Assembly (NCBI RefSeq): GCF_002950945.1
Contig: NZ_CP012673.1
Span: 10,058,501-10,122,500, forward strand
Length of the DNA stretch: 64,000 nt
Origin: Sorangium cellulosum
GTDB taxonomy: Bacteria; Myxococcota_A; Polyangia; Polyangiales; Polyangiaceae
Direction: 5' to 3'
Shown here: piece after piece, positions 36,674-47,855 of the stretch
Position numbering within the stretch: the stretch's first letter is position 1
How the letters are laid out: the number at the start of each line of letters is the position of its first letter
Program-made: the position numbers and the translations under genes
Notes under the pieces: model-generated
Databases searched by the model: none
Seen by the model: the letters and a program-made list of their open reading frames with translations, nothing else
What the model was told of the DNA's origin: nothing

Positions 36674-36958
36674 GTCTTTCGTCTTTCGTCTTTCGTCTTT
36701 CGTCTCTCGTCTGTCGTCTCTCGTTCCTCAGTCTCCCCTCTCTCGTGAACGTGAACGTGAACGTGATCGGTATGCAGCGACACGCTTGCTCACGGCATAC
36801 CGCCATGACCATGGCAGCGATTCGAGTTAGCGAGATCGCTGCGAACTTCCCTCGGCGGCAAAAGAGATCTCAAGACTGAACGAGATTCGATCAAAGCGTT
36901 CACGTTCACGTTCACGAAAGAGGGCAGAGCGAAGAACGAAAGACGAAAGACGAAAGAC
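36674..36958. repeat. Second inverted microsatellite element
   Basis: Left arm: GTCTTTC x4 (36674-36701), GTCTCTC/GTCTGTC/GTCTCTC, a 22-base degenerate stretch (36723-36744), GTGAAC x3 (36745-36762). Right arm in mirror order: GTTCAC x3 (36898-36915), a 22-base degenerate stretch (36916-36937) complementary to the left one at 17 of 22 positions, GAAAGAC x3 (36938-36958). The core (36763-36897) holds three smaller dyads: CGGTATGC/GCATACCG (36768-36802), GCCATGACCATGGC (36802-36815) and AGCGAT/ATCGCT (36816-36840). It lies between convergent genes like the element at 21804. Confidence 0.95.
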
Positions 36959-37045
36959 GGGGGCGGTCGCGCGACTCATCGTCTGAGCGAATCCTCGCGA
37001 CCAGTTCCGGTACAAGCGCGATGCCCCCCGAGCTCCCCTCCCCCC

Positions 37046-37426
37046 TTACTGCTGCTGCTGCGCCGGTCTGGGCGCACACCGCTGCATGTACGCCGGCTCG
37101 GGGCAGCCCTCGTGCGTCAGCACCTCGCTCTCCTTGCACTTCACGAGCGCCGCCCGGATATCAAGACACCCCCCCGGCCCCGCCTCCACACACCGGTGCT
37201 GCGTCGTTGTCCCGATCGCACACCCATCCACCTGCCCCTCAGGACACGTGAGCAGCGCCCCGGTAGAACAGTCATCCCCCTCCCGACCGGCCGCCGCCGT
37301 CCCCGTGGTCGCCGTCGTGCCCTGCGCCGCCTGCGGCGGCGTGCAGGCGGCGCTCGAGGCCAGCGCGATCGCGAGCCCCGTGAAGAAGAAAACGCCCCTC
37401 CGGGGCGAGCTGCTCCGTGCATTCAT
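37046..37426 (-). CDS. Small Cys-rich lipoprotein, unknown
   Basis: 126 residues. Signal GLAIALASSAACTPP with likely lipidated Cys. After a Thr/Ala linker it carries six more cysteines (DDCSTG, LTCPEG, DGCAIG, HRCVEAG, GCLDI, VKCKES) plus EGCPEP and QRCAPR near the end, suggesting a small disulfide-stabilised domain. The C-terminus is poly-Gln (AQQQQ). ATG 37426 has GGAG nine bases upstream. No family recognised. Confidence 0.6.
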   Translation of the reverse strand: MNARSSSPRRGVFFFTGLAIALASSAACTPPQAAQGTTATTGTAAAGREGDDCSTGALLTCPEGQVDGCAIGTTTQHRCVEAGPGGCLDIRAALVKCKESEVLTHEGCPEPAYMQRCAPRPAQQQQ

Positions 37427-37572
37427 GCCATCGTTCTCCGTGGGTCAGGGCCGGACGGAGACCCGAAAGACAGGTCGCCGCCCGGCGCGCCCGGCAGACT
37501 ACTCCACGGAGCGGCATCCTCCCGGCGCTTTCGCGCCTCCCCAGAGAACGCCTGGCGCACGCAGCGCCCCGG

Positions 37573-38205
37573 TCAGAACGCGCCGCCGCCGTGCGCGATC
37601 ACAGCCCAGCTGTCCCCGCCCGTCTGCTCCGCTGCGCCGCGGACGCTCAGATCATCGAGAAACGCAGGACGGAAGTTGAACCGAGCGCCCAGCTTGATGT
37701 TCCGCGTGACGAGCCGCTCCACCCCCGCGGTGAGCGGCACCGACAGCGCGAACGCGTCGCCGCCCTCGCCCGCCCAGCCCACGTACCCCACGCCCGCGAC
37801 CACGAACGGCTGCACGATCGCCTCGTGGGCGCGCAGCACATTGTAACGAACCCCCGCGTCGAACGAGGTCATCACGAGCGACCGCCCCGCCGTCGTGCGC
37901 TCGTTCACCGAGCCGATGTAGTTGCCCTCGACCGCCAGCCGCGGCGACAGGGTCCCTGTCACACGCACGTTCCAGGTGGGGCCGACCGCCGCGGTGCCCC
38001 CCAGGTAGCCGAGCATGCCGAAGCCGCCCTCGACCGCGATCGTGGGCTCGGGAAGGCGCTCAATCAGCGGCTGATCCGCCGGCGGGACGTTGCCCGCCGG
38101 CCGCCCGCCGCGATCCGCCGCCGTGTCCTGCGCATCCGCCGCAAACGCCAGCGCCATCATGGCAGCGACGGCCATCGCCGCCGCCGCGAGTCGTCGCATC
38201 TTCAT
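37573..38205 (-). CDS. Outer-membrane beta-barrel protein
   Basis: 210 residues. Signal peptide MAVAAMMALAFAADAQ, a Pro-rich linker, then alternating amphipathic strands (IAVEGGFGMLGYLGGTAAVG, LSPRLAVEGNYIGSVNE, LVMTSFDAGVRYNVL, VVAGVGYVGWAGEGG) ending in VIAHGGGAF with a terminal aromatic residue, as in small OMP beta-barrels of the OmpW/OmpX or general outer-membrane barrel class. ATG 38205 follows GAGAGGAAG. Function beyond porin or surface-protein type is unknown. Confidence 0.72.
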   Translation of the reverse strand: MKMRRLAAAAMAVAAMMALAFAADAQDTAADRGGRPAGNVPPADQPLIERLPEPTIAVEGGFGMLGYLGGTAAVGPTWNVRVTGTLSPRLAVEGNYIGSVNERTTAGRSLVMTSFDAGVRYNVLRAHEAIVQPFVVAGVGYVGWAGEGGDAFALSVPLTAGVERLVTRNIKLGARFNFRPAFLDDLSVRGAAEQTGGDSWAVIAHGGGAF

Positions 38206-38591
38206 CGGTCTTCCTCTCCCGTCGACCTGTTCCGCCATCGACGATCGGCCTCGCGGCGGTGCACACCGTGGGCCACATGACCCTGTGCAGCGCGGGTCCG
38301 GCGGCGCCGCCCGCTCCGCACGCCCGCCGCGCCGCGGAACCGAGCGGCGATCGAAACCGCAACGCGACGCGCCCGTAGGAGGGATCGGCGCGCCCGCAGC
38401 CTCTGCCCGACCGCCGCGAGCGCGCCGTTTCGACCGGAGAGATTGAACCCGATGGCGAGGAGGAGCGGCGTTCCCGGCCCTCTTGCCCTCTTCTCGCTTC
38501 CCGCCACCCCCACCGCCCTGCTCAATTGTGACGAGGGCAGCGCGGCGACGACGGGCGGCGGGCCTCGACCACAGCACTCCAGGAGGCGAAC

Positions 38592-39425
38592 GTGACGACG
38601 ATCCGAACAAGGACCCTGCTCCTCGCGGCGCTCGCGGCCACAGGCGTGAGCGCGGCCGCGTGCCAGGAAGAGAAGGCGCCCCTCGCGCCCGCCGCGACCG
38701 AGCTCAAGGCGCCGGCGGCGAAGGTGCCCGCCGCGGCGACCTTCGCGATCGACAGGGCAAACAGCAAGGTCGAGCTCATCATGGATGCGCCGCAGGAGAA
38801 GATCCGCGGACGGATCGAGGGCGCCGCCGAGGGGACGCTGCACGTCGACCCCGCCGACGTCACGAGGACGACGGGCCTCATCACGATCGACATCTCCCCC
38901 CTCGAGCTGCTCCAGACCGGCATGGGCGACGACGGCAAGCCCGGCCAGGAGAAGAAGAGCGATCTCCAGAACGAGCACGCGCGCACGTGGCTCGAGATCT
39001 CGAAGGACACCCCCGCCGACGTCCGCGAGAAGAACACCAGGGCCCAGTTCGCGATCAAGTCGATCTCGACCTCCGGCGAGAAGGACCTCTCGAAGCTGTC
39101 CGGCGCCGAGCGGAGCGTGACCGTCACCGCGTCCGGCGACCTCCTGCTCCATCAGCGGCAGGCCCCGAAGACCGTGGAGCTCGTGGCCACGTTCACGTAC
39201 GAGGGCGACAGGCTCGCCCGCGTCGCCGTGAAGACGGCGAAGCCGTTCGCCGTCGGGCTCGCCGAACACGATGTCCGCCCGCGCGAGGCGTTCGGCAAGC
39301 TCGCCCAGAAGACGCTGGAGGTGCTCTCGCCCAAGGTCGCCAAAGAGGCGATGGTGTCGCTCGAATTCACCGCGACGCCCGTGAAGAACGACGCCGCGGC
39401 GCCCGCGCCGGACGCCGCGCGGTGA
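38592..39425 (+). CDS. YceI-like lipoprotein
   Basis: 277 residues from GTG 38592, with AGGAGG five bases upstream. Signal TLLLAALAATGVSAAAC, Cys lipidation likely. The domain starts FAIDRANSKVELIMDAP and continues with GAAEGTLHVDPADVTRTTGL and SGDLLLHQRQAPKTVEL, the strand pattern of YceI lipocalin-like proteins, which bind amphiphiles such as polyisoprenoids in the periplasm. It precedes, on the same strand, the three-gene MNIO locus (157-base gap) and could belong to it; YceI and MNIO genes are both linked to metal or envelope stress, so the grouping is an inference. Confidence 0.65.
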   Translation: MTTIRTRTLLLAALAATGVSAAACQEEKAPLAPAATELKAPAAKVPAAATFAIDRANSKVELIMDAPQEKIRGRIEGAAEGTLHVDPADVTRTTGLITIDISPLELLQTGMGDDGKPGQEKKSDLQNEHARTWLEISKDTPADVREKNTRAQFAIKSISTSGEKDLSKLSGAERSVTVTASGDLLLHQRQAPKTVELVATFTYEGDRLARVAVKTAKPFAVGLAEHDVRPREAFGKLAQKTLEVLSPKVAKEAMVSLEFTATPVKNDAAAPAPDAAR

Positions 39426-39581
39426 GGCCGCGGACCGCCGCGCGGCGCTGGACGATGAGCCGTTGCGGCGCCGCGGCGGGTCTGAGATGAACCAGCGATC
39501 TCGGCCGCCGCGGAGGAAACCGCCCCCGGCTTCGACCGTATGGGTTGCTGGCCATCGAGACGTGAACCAGAGGAGCACACG

Positions 39582-39989
39582 ATGTTGTCGAAGAAGAGCA
39601 TCTACGAGACCCTCGCCGCGCTGAGCGCCGGCGCCATGGTGGTGAGCGGCTGCGGCGGCGCGCAGGCGCCGGTCAACGCGGCCGAGGTCCCCGCCGAGCA
39701 CGAGACGGCCCCGGCCGCGCCCACCGAGGCGACCTCGGGCGACGACGCCGCGGGCGCCACCACGCCCGCGACCCCGGCGGAGCCGTCCTCCACCACGGAG
39801 GCGCCCACCCCCGCGCCCCCCACCGACGTGCAGTCCGCCGCGACCGCGCCGCAGGTCGCGCCCACCGCCACCCCGGCCCCCGCCGCGCCCGCCCCGCCCT
39901 CGCCCACGACGCCGGCCAAGCCGACCGCCAAGAAGCCGGCCGGCAAGAAGCCCGGCCACGCGGGCTGTGGCGCTGGCACCTGCGGCTGA
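39582..39989 (+). CDS. Short lipoprotein with C-terminal CGAGTCG tail; candidate MNIO-modified RiPP precursor
   Basis: 135 residues from ATG 39582 (AGAGGAG upstream). Lipobox VVSGC, then a long Pro/Ala/Thr linker, a Lys-rich step (KKPAGKKPG) and the end GHAGCGAGTCG with Cys129 and Cys134. The next gene, 22 bases on, is a DUF692/MNIO enzyme and the one after a DUF2063 partner. In HvfABC- and bufferin-type loci, MNIO enzymes modify cysteines in EGKCG-like motifs of small exported precursors. The GxGTCG tail has that character. Lipid anchoring and only two target cysteines would be an unusual variant. Precursor status is inferred from context. Confidence 0.62.
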   Translation: MLSKKSIYETLAALSAGAMVVSGCGGAQAPVNAAEVPAEHETAPAAPTEATSGDDAAGATTPATPAEPSSTTEAPTPAPPTDVQSAATAPQVAPTATPAPAAPAPPSPTTPAKPTAKKPAGKKPGHAGCGAGTCG

Positions 39990-40011
39990 TCCCGGCCCGC
40001 CCTCCCGCCGC

Positions 40012-40884
40012 ATGGTCCCCACGACCGGCAGCGCGCCGACCGGCGTCGGCCTCGGGCTCCGGTGGGAGTTCCTCGAGGAGGTGCTCGCCGCGCTCGACGA
40101 GGGCGCGGCGCTGCCCGTCCCCTTCTTCGAGCTCTCCCCCGAGAACTACATGCGCCGCGGCGGCTACTATCCCGCCGCGATCGAGCGCATCCGGGAGCGC
40201 CGCCCGATCCTGACGCACGGGCTCACCCTGTCGGTCGGCGGCATCGACCCGTTCGACGCGGGCTACCTGCGCGCGCTCGGGGATCTGCTCGGGCGGCTCG
40301 ATCCCCCCTTCCACAGCGACCACCTCTGCTTCTGCGGGGTCGACGGCAGGCTCCTGCACGACCTGCTGCCGCTCCCGCTGACGCCCGCGGCCGCCGCCCA
40401 CGCCGCGGCCCGCATCCGCGAGGTGGAGGACCGGCTCGAGCGCCCGATGGCGGTCGAGAACATCACGAGCTACCTCGTCCCGGGCCGCGCCTCGCTCGAC
40501 GAGGCCGACTTCCTCGTCGAGGTGCTCGAGCGCGCCGGCTGCGGGCTGCTGCTCGACGTGAACAACCTCTACGTGAACGCCAGGAACCACGGCTTCGATC
40601 CGGTCGCGTTCCTGGAGAAGATCCCGCCCCGGCGCGTCGTGGCGATGCACGTCGCCGGGCACGAGTGGCGCGACGAGGCGGAGGTCCTCGTCGACACACA
40701 CGGCGCCCCGGTGATCGAGCCGGTACTCGATCTGCTCGCCCGCGCCGTCGCGCGGACGGGGCCGGTGCCGGTGGTGCTCGAGCGCGACCACGACGTGCCG
40801 CCGCTCGCGGCGCTGCTCGACGAGCTCGCGGCGGTGGACGCGGCGTACCGCCGCGGGCTCGCCGCCCGGGAGGCGCAGGCGTGA
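40012..40884 (+). CDS. DUF692 / MNIO-family iron-dependent RiPP-modifying enzyme
   Basis: 290 residues. TIM-barrel family motifs are all visible: ELSPENYM, THGLTLSVGG, HSDHLCF (H101, D103, H104), VENITSYL, LLLDVNNLYVN, MHVAGHEW and VDTHGAPV, the acidic and His residues that bind two or three irons. MNIO enzymes (MbnB, TglH, HvfB and bufferin enzymes) rearrange or oxidise cysteine residues of precursor peptides using O2. The stop overlaps the next gene (GTGA). The Cys-tailed lipoprotein upstream is the likely substrate. ATG 40012 has no strong ribosome site, so coupling to the preceding gene is likely. Confidence 0.88.
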   Translation: MVPTTGSAPTGVGLGLRWEFLEEVLAALDEGAALPVPFFELSPENYMRRGGYYPAAIERIRERRPILTHGLTLSVGGIDPFDAGYLRALGDLLGRLDPPFHSDHLCFCGVDGRLLHDLLPLPLTPAAAAHAAARIREVEDRLERPMAVENITSYLVPGRASLDEADFLVEVLERAGCGLLLDVNNLYVNARNHGFDPVAFLEKIPPRRVVAMHVAGHEWRDEAEVLVDTHGAPVIEPVLDLLARAVARTGPVPVVLERDHDVPPLAALLDELAAVDAAYRRGLAAREAQA

Positions 40885-41807
40885 GCCGCGCGGGAGGCGC
40901 GGGCGGGGGCCGCCCGGGAGACGCGGGAGGCGCAAGCGGAGGCCGCCCGGGAGGCGCGGGCGGGCAACCCGCGCCCGCGCCGCCCGAGCTCGCGGCGCTG
41001 CAGCGGGCGCTCCAGCGCAGCGTGAGCGAGCCGGACGGCGCGGCGATCGCCGCCGATCCACGCGCGTGGCTCGCCCGCGCCGGGCTCGACGGGCCCGACC
41101 TCGACGCGATGGCGTCGCTGCCCCCGAAGCGGCTGCTCCTCTACCGGAGCCTCGTCCGCAGCGGGCTGACGAGCGCGATCCGGAACGAGATCCCGCGGAC
41201 CGCGGCGCGGCTCGGCGCGCTGTTCGAGGCCTACGTCTCCCGCTTCCTCGCGGAGGAGCTGCCCCGATCGCCCTACCTCCGCGACGTCGCCTTCGAGTTC
41301 GTCGCCTTCGCCGCGCCGCGCTGGGCCGCCGATCCGGAGGTCCCGTCGTACCTCGCGGATCTCGCGCGCCACGAGCTCGCCGCGTTCGTGGCGGCGTGCG
41401 CCGAGCCGGAGGGCGCGGCGGCCGGCGCGCCGGGCTCCGGCGACGAGCTCTCGCTCGACCGGGGCGCGCGCTTCCAGCGGGCCGCGACGCTCGTGCGCTA
41501 CGAACACGCGGTGCACCGGCTGCAGGGCGGCGAGGCGGCGCGCGACGTGCCGGCGCGCGAGCCCGTGAGCCTGCTCGTGTACCGCGACGCCGAGCACGAG
41601 GTCCGCTACCTCGAGCTCACGCCGCTCGCGGCCGAGATCCTCGGCCGCCTCCTCGAGGGCGAAACGCTCAGGGACGCCGTGGTCGCGGGCTGCGCGGCCC
41701 TCGGGCGCCCGGTCGACGGCCCGGTGCTGGAGAGCACCGCGGCCTTCCTGAGCGACCTCGCGGAGCGCGGCGCGCTGCTCGGAGCGTCGCCGCAGTCGAC
41801 GACCTGA
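40881..41807 (+). CDS. DUF2063 (HvfC/MbnC-like) partner protein
   Basis: 308 residues from GTG 40881, overlapping the MNIO stop by 4 bp. A Gly/Ala-rich head (about 1-33), encoded by GGGAGGCGC-like repeats, precedes the DUF2063 domain: ELAALQRALQRSV, KRLLLYRSLVRSGLTSAI, FVAFAAPRWAADPEVPSYL and LARHELA. A C-terminal segment (LELTPLAAEILGRLLEGETL) resembles a small winged-helix/recognition domain. In known loci this protein pairs with the MNIO enzyme and helps bind the precursor. Fusion or truncation is not evident. Confidence 0.82.
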   Translation: MSRAGGAGGGRPGDAGGASGGRPGGAGGQPAPAPPELAALQRALQRSVSEPDGAAIAADPRAWLARAGLDGPDLDAMASLPPKRLLLYRSLVRSGLTSAIRNEIPRTAARLGALFEAYVSRFLAEELPRSPYLRDVAFEFVAFAAPRWAADPEVPSYLADLARHELAAFVAACAEPEGAAAGAPGSGDELSLDRGARFQRAATLVRYEHAVHRLQGGEAARDVPAREPVSLLVYRDAEHEVRYLELTPLAAEILGRLLEGETLRDAVVAGCAALGRPVDGPVLESTAAFLSDLAERGALLGASPQSTT

Positions 41808-41916
41808 GCAGTGGCACGAGAAATTTGCGCACGCCTCGGTCCGCGTCGACGGCTATCTTCCCGGCCGGCGTTCCTGGCCGGAGGTGACGTGTGATCCCGG
41901 ATAAAGTCGAGCGCGC

Positions 41917-43167
41917 ATGCAGCGAACCCTCTTCTGGTTGGCGGCCGGCCTGTGGCTCGGGTGCGGCAGCTCGGGTGCTGGAACGCCGAAGAACGGGGCC
42001 TCGACGGGGGCTTCGGGCGGCGGTGGCCCCGTGAGCCCGAACGGCAACGCAGGCGGCGGCGGCAACGCAGGCGGCGGAGGCGGCAGGGGCAGCGCAGGCG
42101 GCGGCGCTTCGGCCCCCGGGCGGGGGCCGTTCGTCTATGTCGGAGGCCACGCGGGGATCTTCGTCTTCCGGTTGAGCGAGGCCGACGGCGCGCTCGACGC
42201 CGTGGAGGGCCCGCTCGATGCCGAGATGAACCCGACCTTCCTCGCCGTCGATCCCACACACCGGCACCTCTTCGCGGTGAACGAGCTGAGCGAGGTGGAC
42301 GGGGAGGCGTCGGGCGCGGTCAGCGCGTTCCAGATCGGCCAGGAGGACGGCAAACTCGCGTTCCTCAACAGGATTTCCTCGAAGGGCAAGGGCCCTGCCC
42401 ACCTCGCCGCGGATCGCTCCGGGCGCTTCATCCTGGTCACCAACTACGGCGGGGGCACGGCGGCGGTGCTCCCCATCGGCCCGGGAGGCGAGCTCGGCCA
42501 GGCGGTCGCCGAGAGGACCTTCGGTTTGCGGTCGAGGTCGCATCACGCCGTAACCGATCCGGCGAACCGGTTCGCCTTCGTCACCAACCTCGGGCTCGAC
42601 GCGATCGCGCAGCTCACCTTCGACGAGGCCACGGGCCAGCTCGGGGCGAGCGACCCGCCGGCCATCACGTTCCCCAGGGGCACGACCCCTCGCCACCTCG
42701 AGTTCCACCCGAACGGCCGGTTCGCCTACGTGATCAACGAGTCAGCCGGCTCGATCACCACCTTGCGCTACGACCCGGCGCGCGGGACGTTCTCCGCCGT
42801 GGCCACCGTCTCGACGTTGCCGCAGGGCGTGAGCCGCGAGGACAACACCTGCGCCGAGATCCAGGTGTCCCCGTCGGGCAAGTTCGTCTACGGCTCGAAC
42901 CGCGGCCACGACAGCATTGCCATCTTCGCCGTCGACCCAGAGCGCGGAACGCTCACGCCCGTCGGCCACCAGCCGACGGGCGGCGCGACGCCGCGCCACT
43001 TCCAGCTCTCGCCGGCGGGCAAGCTGCTGCTCGTCGCGAACCAGGACTCGGACAACCTCGTCGCGTTCCACGTGAACGAGGCGACCGGCGCGCTCGATCC
43101 GACCGGCCGTGTCACCGCGGTCCCCGAGCCGACCTATGTCGGGATCGTGCACCTGACGGCCCGGTGA
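41917..43167 (+). CDS. Lactonase-family seven-bladed propeller lipoprotein
   Basis: 416 residues. Lipobox LWLGCG, then a Gly-rich linker (about 20-65). The rest repeats the strand pattern of the lactonase/6-phosphogluconolactonase propeller family (PF10282): FLAVDPTHRHLFAVNELSE, HLAADRSGRFILVTNYGGG, TPRHLEFHPNGRFAYVINE, IQVSPSGKFVYGSNRGHDS, TPRHFQLSPAGKLLLVANQD, ending PEPTYVGIVHL. Cytosolic relatives hydrolyse 6-phosphogluconolactone; lipid anchoring here argues against that exact role. ATG 41917 is preceded by ATAAAGT, a possible -10, with no strong Shine-Dalgarno. Confidence 0.85.
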   Translation: MQRTLFWLAAGLWLGCGSSGAGTPKNGASTGASGGGGPVSPNGNAGGGGNAGGGGGRGSAGGGASAPGRGPFVYVGGHAGIFVFRLSEADGALDAVEGPLDAEMNPTFLAVDPTHRHLFAVNELSEVDGEASGAVSAFQIGQEDGKLAFLNRISSKGKGPAHLAADRSGRFILVTNYGGGTAAVLPIGPGGELGQAVAERTFGLRSRSHHAVTDPANRFAFVTNLGLDAIAQLTFDEATGQLGASDPPAITFPRGTTPRHLEFHPNGRFAYVINESAGSITTLRYDPARGTFSAVATVSTLPQGVSREDNTCAEIQVSPSGKFVYGSNRGHDSIAIFAVDPERGTLTPVGHQPTGGATPRHFQLSPAGKLLLVANQDSDNLVAFHVNEATGALDPTGRVTAVPEPTYVGIVHLTAR

Positions 43168-43392
43168 ACATGCCTGTGTGACGGCCGGGCTTCGCGCCCG
43201 CCGGCCGGCCGCGCCGCCCCGGGCGGGCTCACCTCCTGCGTGGCCCCGGGCCCGGGAGTGCGCCCGCCGGGACGGCGGCGACGCTGGGGCGCCGCGAAAT
43301 GGTTCCAACCGGGCCCGCTGCCACTAAGATGACCCTGACGCACGCGAGCGCGGCGCTTCGATCGGCGCCCCGCCGCGGCGCGTAGGGATCTC

Positions 43393-45639
<2,247 letters not shown>

Positions 45640-45643
45640 CCCC

Positions 45644-47164
45644 GTGCCCGTCCCCGCCTCGCAGCTCGGCAACCCCTCGATCACCGGCCCGCTCGGCACG
45701 CTCGCGTTCTCGCAGGTGCGCCCGCTCAGCGCGTCGCTCGCGCTGCGCGCGATCCGGTGGCACCAGAGCCTCGAGCGGCTCGGGGTCATCCTGCCGTTCG
45801 CGCTCGTGCACGACGCGGGGCTGCTCTTCTCGACGCCGCGCGAGCAGCTCGAGCTCGGCCCGCGCTGCGACCCGAAGGAGCTCGCGGGCCGCCTCCGCGA
45901 CCCGGAGCGCATCCTGGAGGGGTACCGGGCGGTGCTCCGGGAGCTCGGCGAGAGCGAGGCCGCGCGCTCCGCGGCGCAGCTCCGGATGAACGACGACCTG
46001 ATCACGGTCCTGCTCTCGCGCCTGTTCGGCACCGTGGCGGCGCGCACCCACGCGGCGCCCGCGTACCGCGCGTCGCTCCCCGTGGACGGGTCGCTCTTCG
46101 AGGGGATCGATCCGCAGCTCCGCGGCCTGTTCCTGTCGACGCGGCGCGATTTCGAGCAGCGGGCGCTCGAGGCGCTCGACGTCTCGCGGCTCTACGTGCT
46201 CACGATGTCGGACGCGCTCGACATCGAGACGCTGCGCCTGTTCGGCATGCTGGGCTCGGAGGCGTCGGCCGGCGCGCTCGCCCAGGTCGATCTGCTCGCG
46301 GCGCTCTCGTCGCCCGAGGCGAACGACATCGTGAGCTTCTCGCTGGAGATCCTGCCGAGCGTGCTCGAGACGAAGACGCGCCCCGCGGCGGGCACGACGG
46401 CGGCGCACGGCTACTCGGGCCTCGGCACGCGCGGCTCGATCGACAGCATGGTGCTGACGGAGCTCGCCTGGGACGACATGGAGCTCGCGCGCCGGATCGC
46501 GGACAACGAGGTGCTCTATTTCGCCCGCGAGCAGAGCCGGGACGAGCAGAAGCGCATCCACTACCTGCTCATCGACGCGTCGGCCTCGATGCGCGGCGAT
46601 CGCCAGACGTTCGCCCGGGGGATGGCGATCGCGACGGGCAAGCGGCTGCTGCTCGAGGGGGAGGACGTGGCGTTCCGCTTCTTCGACGCGCGCCTCTACG
46701 AGCTCTACCGCGCGAAGAACGGCCAGCTCCCCACGGCGCACCTCCTGTCGTTCAAGGGGGAGCGCGGCCGGAACCCGGCGCGTGTGTTCGCGGAGCTCGC
46801 GACCGATCTCGACGTGACGCGGCACCACGACCCGCGCACCCCGGTGGTGCACCTGTTCACGCACGCGGCGCTCTACATCCCGCGGGAGATGGTGCAGGCG
46901 GTGCAGAGCCACGCGCACATCTCGGCGGTGTTCATGCTGCCGTCCGGCGGCCAGCTCGACCTCGACTACCTGGACCTGCTCGACGCGCACTGGGTGGTCG
47001 ATCATGCGACCGTGGCGAGCGGGGCGGCGCGGGCCAGCGCGGCCAAGGCGATCCTCGGCGAGAAGGACCGGCCCGAGGAGGGGGGCGCGCCCGGACGGCG
47101 CCTGGGAGCGCCGCGCGCGGCGAGCGAGGCCGAGGGCGCCCGCGGAGAGAGGCGCGTTTCCTGA
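45644..47164 (+). CDS. VWA-domain cytosolic protein, operon partner of the kinase-FGE
   Basis: 506 residues from GTG 45644. The C-terminal half carries a von Willebrand A-like domain with the MIDAS start LIDASASM (DxSxS), an Arg/Lys-rich following helix and THAALYIPREMVQAV. The N-terminal half is helical and unassigned (PLSASLALRAIRWHQSLERL, RRDFEQRALEALDVSRLYV). No signal peptide or membrane helix. Such VWA proteins often pair with AAA ATPases or kinases; here only the kinase is adjacent. The tail is Gly/Arg/Glu-rich and probably disordered. Confidence 0.75.
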   Translation: MPVPASQLGNPSITGPLGTLAFSQVRPLSASLALRAIRWHQSLERLGVILPFALVHDAGLLFSTPREQLELGPRCDPKELAGRLRDPERILEGYRAVLRELGESEAARSAAQLRMNDDLITVLLSRLFGTVAARTHAAPAYRASLPVDGSLFEGIDPQLRGLFLSTRRDFEQRALEALDVSRLYVLTMSDALDIETLRLFGMLGSEASAGALAQVDLLAALSSPEANDIVSFSLEILPSVLETKTRPAAGTTAAHGYSGLGTRGSIDSMVLTELAWDDMELARRIADNEVLYFAREQSRDEQKRIHYLLIDASASMRGDRQTFARGMAIATGKRLLLEGEDVAFRFFDARLYELYRAKNGQLPTAHLLSFKGERGRNPARVFAELATDLDVTRHHDPRTPVVHLFTHAALYIPREMVQAVQSHAHISAVFMLPSGGQLDLDYLDLLDAHWVVDHATVASGAARASAAKAILGEKDRPEEGGAPGRRLGAPRAASEAEGARGERRVS

Positions 47165-47267
47165 GCGCGGCGCGCTCGCCCGGAAGCCTCGCGGAGGCTG
47201 CCGGTATCCGTCCGGCGCGACGCATCAGGCAACTGGAGTGTTCGCGCGGGAGACTCGGAGTGTATGT

Positions 47268-47855
47268 TTAGCCAATTCGGCCGTAGTACCCCGGCTCGTT
47301 GCCGGGCTTCCACTTGATGTTGCAGCCGATGCTCGGCCGCTGATCCGAGGGGACGGACGCTGCCTTGAGCACCGCGTCGACGGCGGCGCGGAGGTCGCGG
47401 CCCGTGACCGGGACGTTGTTGCCCGGGCGGCTGTCGTCGAGCTGACCGCGGTAGACCAGCCGGCGGTCGGGTCCGAAGAGGTAGAAGTCCGGCGTGCAGG
47501 CCGCCTGGTAGGCCTTGGCGACCTCCTGGGTCTCGTCGAGCAGGTACGGGAACGTATAACCGACCTCGCGCGCCTCCCTCGCCATCGCCTCGGCGTTGTC
47601 CGCGGGATAGGCGGCGACGTCGTTCGGGTTGATGGCCACGATCGCCACGTCCTCAGGACGGTAGTCGCGCCGCAGCTTCGCGAGCTCGTGGCGGACGTGC
47701 TTGACGAACGGGCAATGATTGCAGATGAACATCACGAGGAGCGCCGGCTGCTTCGTGAAGTCCGACAGCGCCACCTGCTCTCCGTTGAAATCCGGAAGCC
47801 TGAAGTCGGGCGCCGGGGTGCCGAGCTCGAGCATCGTGGACGGGGTGCGTGCCAT
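47268..47855 (-). CDS. Thioredoxin-fold AhpC/TSA-type redox protein
   Basis: 195 residues from ATG 47855, with GAGGAGG upstream; a longer in-frame start adds a basic leader with no support. Thioredoxin-like fold: LELGTPAPDFRLPDFNGEQV, then MFICNHCPFVKHVRHEL with a CxxC, then IVAINPNDVAAYPADN and CTPDFYLFGPDRRLVYRGQL. The CNHCPFVKH form marks a widespread family of thioredoxin-like proteins distinct from peroxiredoxins. No export signal. The ending IGCNIKWKPGNEP is conserved in the family. Confidence 0.9.
   Translation of the reverse strand: MARTPSTMLELGTPAPDFRLPDFNGEQVALSDFTKQPALLVMFICNHCPFVKHVRHELAKLRRDYRPEDVAIVAINPNDVAAYPADNAEAMAREAREVGYTFPYLLDETQEVAKAYQAACTPDFYLFGPDRRLVYRGQLDDSRPGNNVPVTGRDLRAAVDAVLKAASVPSDQRPSIGCNIKWKPGNEPGYYGRIG

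Noticed and set aside
33471..36812. Antisense frame of 1113 codons opposite the large histidine kinase
   Set aside because: The kinase on the plus strand has all HisKA/HATPase motifs; the opposite frame is low-complexity and runs into the microsatellite.
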